The notes under the pieces were generated by a model. It ran no database searches. It was not told the origin of the DNA and was given only the letters and a program-made list of their open reading frames with translations. A stretch of 64,000 nt of DNA from Pseudomonadota bacterium (GTDB taxonomy: Bacteria > Pseudomonadota > Alphaproteobacteria > Rhizobiales > Xanthobacteraceae), in NCBI GenBank assembly GCA_003576765.1, contig QEVP01000001.1, positions 62,001 to 126,000 on the forward strand, given 5' to 3'. Below are positions 62,420-64,000 of the stretch, piece after piece. The translations under genes and the position numbers were made by a program. Each line of letters starts with the position of its first letter. The stretch's first letter is position 1.

Positions 62420-63319
62420 ATGCTTCGCCGCCTCGGCACCACCGGCCTGATGCTCCTTGCCGCGGCTTGGCTTGCCGCAGGTACGGCTGCGCATGCGCAG
62501 ATCGGCACCATCTTCTCCGATCCGCCGCTGCGGCCGCCGGGCAATATTCCAGGCTCGGCGCAGCCGGATTACGACGCCGAGGAAGACGTGCCCGAGTTGC
62601 CGCAGCAGGGCCGCGTGCTGCCGGCGCCGAATCAGTTTCCGCGCGGGCAGGGCGTGGCCCCGCCCGGACCCGTGCAGACGCAGCCGCTGCCCCCGCCGCC
62701 GGGAACGACGGTGGTGCCGCGCAATGCGCCCGGCACCGCAACAGCGCCTCCGGCCCAGCATCAGCAGCCGCCGCAGCAACAGCCGGCGCCCACACAGGGT
62801 GCGAAGGCCGCGCCGCCATCACCCGCCACCCTGCAGCCGGGCGACGAGATCGTCACCGCGCCGCCGGCGCAGAAGATCGTCAACAAGAAAGCGGTGTTTT
62901 CCGGCCTTGATAAAATCACCGGCCGCATCACCAGCTTCGACACCGATATCGGCGAAACGGTGCAGTTCGGCGCGCTGCGGGTGAAGGCCGACGCCTGCTT
63001 CACACGGCCCGCGACCGAGGCCGCCAACACCGACGCCTTTGTCGAGGTCGATGAGATCACGCTGCAGGGCGAGGTGAAGCGGATTTTTTCCGGCTGGATG
63101 TTTGCGGCCAGCCCCGGCCTGCACGGCGTCGAGCACCCCGTCTATGACGTGTGGCTGACCGACTGCAAGGAGCCGGAGGCGACCGTTGCCGCGAGCGAGC
63201 CGGCGCCTGCTCCGGCGCCGCGGGCGGCTCCGGCGCCGCAGCAGAAGCGCGTGCAACGCGCGCCCGCGCCGCAGCCGCCGCCGCGCCAGCCGAGCCTGTT
63301 GCCGCCATTCCAGCAGTAA
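62420..63319 (+). CDS. Exported DUF2155 domain protein
   Basis: A 299-residue protein. A signal peptide (LGTTGLMLLAAAWLAAGTAAHA) is followed by a long Pro/Gln/Ala-rich low-complexity region (residues ~40-150), the DUF2155 domain at ~155-255 (AVFSGLDKITGRITSFDTDIGETVQFGALRVKADACFTRP and IFSGWMFAASPGLHGVEHPVYDVWLTDC), and a Pro/Ala-rich tail. Function is unknown; the domain is alphaproteobacterial and usually next to ndufa12 and aat. Likely periplasmic or lipid-associated. Confidence 0.9.
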   Translation: MLRRLGTTGLMLLAAAWLAAGTAAHAQIGTIFSDPPLRPPGNIPGSAQPDYDAEEDVPELPQQGRVLPAPNQFPRGQGVAPPGPVQTQPLPPPPGTTVVPRNAPGTATAPPAQHQQPPQQQPAPTQGAKAAPPSPATLQPGDEIVTAPPAQKIVNKKAVFSGLDKITGRITSFDTDIGETVQFGALRVKADACFTRPATEAANTDAFVEVDEITLQGEVKRIFSGWMFAASPGLHGVEHPVYDVWLTDCKEPEATVAASEPAPAPAPRAAPAPQQKRVQRAPAPQPPPRQPSLLPPFQQ

Positions 63320-63372
63320 TTATCCGTCAGCGTTTATTTTGACGCGTTGTCGTCACGCGAGCCGGCTTCACC

Positions 63373-63385
63373 CGCGGGTCAAGCC
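63373..63385. repeat. Degenerate copy of the 25355 palindromic repeat core
   Basis: CGCGGGTCAAGCC is identical to 25418-25430 in the triple-hairpin element. Here the hairpin partner is lost, but a smaller palindrome ACCCGCGGGT remains. It overlaps the TGA stop and last codons of aat. Confidence 0.6.
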
Positions 63386-64000
63386 TCTAGGATATTTGCG
63401 GGGCGCGGGTCGCTCGAAACGGCTGTCGGCCCGCGCGCTGCGATGATCGCGAGCGCCTCGGTGCCGGAGAGCGGTGCGTCGGCGGTAAGTTTTGCGACGT
63501 CCGCCTCGCCGCGGATCGCGTGGTCGAGCAGGTTAAGATAGCGGCGGCGCGGAATCTCGATGGCGCCGAACTGGCGCAGGTGGTCGGTGACGAACTGCGT
63601 ATCGAGCAGCACGAAGCCGCCGGCGATCAGCCGTGCGACGAGGTGCACCAGCGCCACCTTCGAAGCGTCACGCGCCTCATGGAACATGCTTTCGCCGAAG
63701 AACGCGCGCCCGAGGCTCACGCCGTACAGTCCGCCGACCAGTTCGTCGTCGCGCCACACTTCGATGCTGTGGCAGTGGCCAAGGCCGTGCAGCGCAATGT
63801 AGAGGTCGCGGATGCGGCCGTTGATCCAGGTGTTGTCGCGATCGGCCCGCGGCATGGCGCAGCCGGCGATCACGGCCTTGAAGGCGCGGTTCGCCGTCAC
63901 CGTAAAGGCGTCGCGGCGCACCGTGCGGGCCAGCCGTGCCGGCACGCCGAAGCCGTCGAGCGGGATGATGCCGCGGCGCTCCGGCTCGACCCAGAACAGC
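63379..64000 (-). CDS. aat: Leucyl/phenylalanyl-tRNA--protein transferase, 3' part
   Basis: About 207 residues; the first codons lie beyond the right edge. The visible start reads [28 protein letters not shown], then [45 protein letters not shown] and [28 protein letters not shown], which match Aat. It transfers Leu/Phe to N-terminal Arg/Lys of proteins, feeding ClpS-ClpAP degradation. The last few codons and stop come from a palindromic repeat. Confidence 0.93.
   Translation of the reverse strand, partial: LFWVEPERRGIIPLDGFGVPARLARTVRRDAFTVTANRAFKAVIAGCAMPRADRDNTWINGRIRDLYIALHGLGHCHSIEVWRDDELVGGLYGVSLGRAFFGESMFHEARDASKVALVHLVARLIAGGFVLLDTQFVTDHLRQFGAIEIPRRRYLNLLDHAIRGEADVAKLTADAPLSGTEALAIIAARGPTAVSSDPRPANILEA

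Noticed and set aside
1..64000. tRNA or rRNA genes, CRISPR arrays, transposases or prophage genes
   Set aside because: None seen by eye. tRNAscan-SE or a transposase search would be needed to exclude a short tRNA.

Overview
The window is GC-rich (about two thirds G+C by eye), densely packed chromosomal DNA. It looks like an alphaproteobacterium of the Rhizobiales/Hyphomicrobiales, closest in style to the Bradyrhizobium/Xanthobacter/Pseudolabrys group. The reasons are the NDUFA12-DUF2155-aat neighbourhood, a B12-dependent ribonucleotide reductase, nirK-nirV, BA14K-like and DUF3297 proteins, and intergenic palindromes of the kind common in these genomes. I see no rRNA, tRNA, CRISPR array, IS element or prophage. 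Most genes are metabolic and many are translationally coupled by ATGA or GTGA overlaps.

Layout. (1) 1-2106, minus strand: the start of a livG-type ATPase gene plus livM and livH of a branched-chain amino-acid-type ABC importer. (2) 2614-22551: a storage-carbohydrate and sugar-phosphate island. A GH15 glucanase-like gene faces the operon tal-pgi fusion > gnd > zwf > pgl > gntK. Behind it lies glgE > treS-maltokinase fusion > glgB > glgX, with malQ divergent from glgE. Together they can turn trehalose into maltose-1-phosphate and branched alpha-glucan (the GlgE route), debranch and remodel the glucan, and feed hexose phosphates into the oxidative pentose phosphate and Entner-Doudoroff routes. 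(3) 22719-28323: a small exported DUF2946-like protein and a TonB-dependent receptor, a membrane dipeptidase, a DUF3297 protein, SlyX and a 2-hydroxyacid dehydrogenase. (4) 28395-33456: a TetR regulator with a perfect 16-bp operator in its own promoter, followed by the periplasmic adaptor and inner-membrane pump of an RND efflux system with no outer-membrane channel. (5) 33567-36194: a second 2-hydroxyacid dehydrogenase, an unrecognised 80-residue protein and an MFS transporter.

(6) 36301-45550: an aromatic-catabolism region. hpaH > hpaF > hpaD > FAH-type hpaG form a minus-strand operon divergent from hpaR, with a 12-bp perfect palindrome midway between them. Next come a thiolase-like gene, a 2,4-dienoyl-CoA-reductase-like SDR, a crotonase, an LDH2-family dehydrogenase and an HpcH/HpaI aldolase. 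No hpaE (semialdehyde dehydrogenase) or hpaBC is present here. (7) 45591-51414: NAD kinase, an SDR, mobA, mobB, tusA and a FecCD/BtuCDF-type ABC importer, the last four genes (tusA to the binding protein) overlapping tightly. (8) 51375-54907: a nitrite-respiration module (nnrS divergent from nirK-nirV) with an NnrR-like box placed as expected for an activator of nirK, and a strong terminator after nirV. (9) 55001-59492: an AT-richer ImmA/IrrE-type metalloprotease gene and nrdJ. The nrdJ reading frame carries an in-frame GC-rich palindrome that also forms a perfect G-quadruplex motif. (10) 60154-64000: an EamA transporter, a glycine-rich BA14K-like secreted protein, ndufa12, a DUF2155 protein and the 3' part of aat.

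No completely new multi-gene system stands out. The most interesting signals are the palindromic/G4 insertion inside nrdJ, the shared repeat at the aat stop codon, the precisely placed NnrR box, the palindromic operators, and a small protein gene with a strong ribosome binding site.
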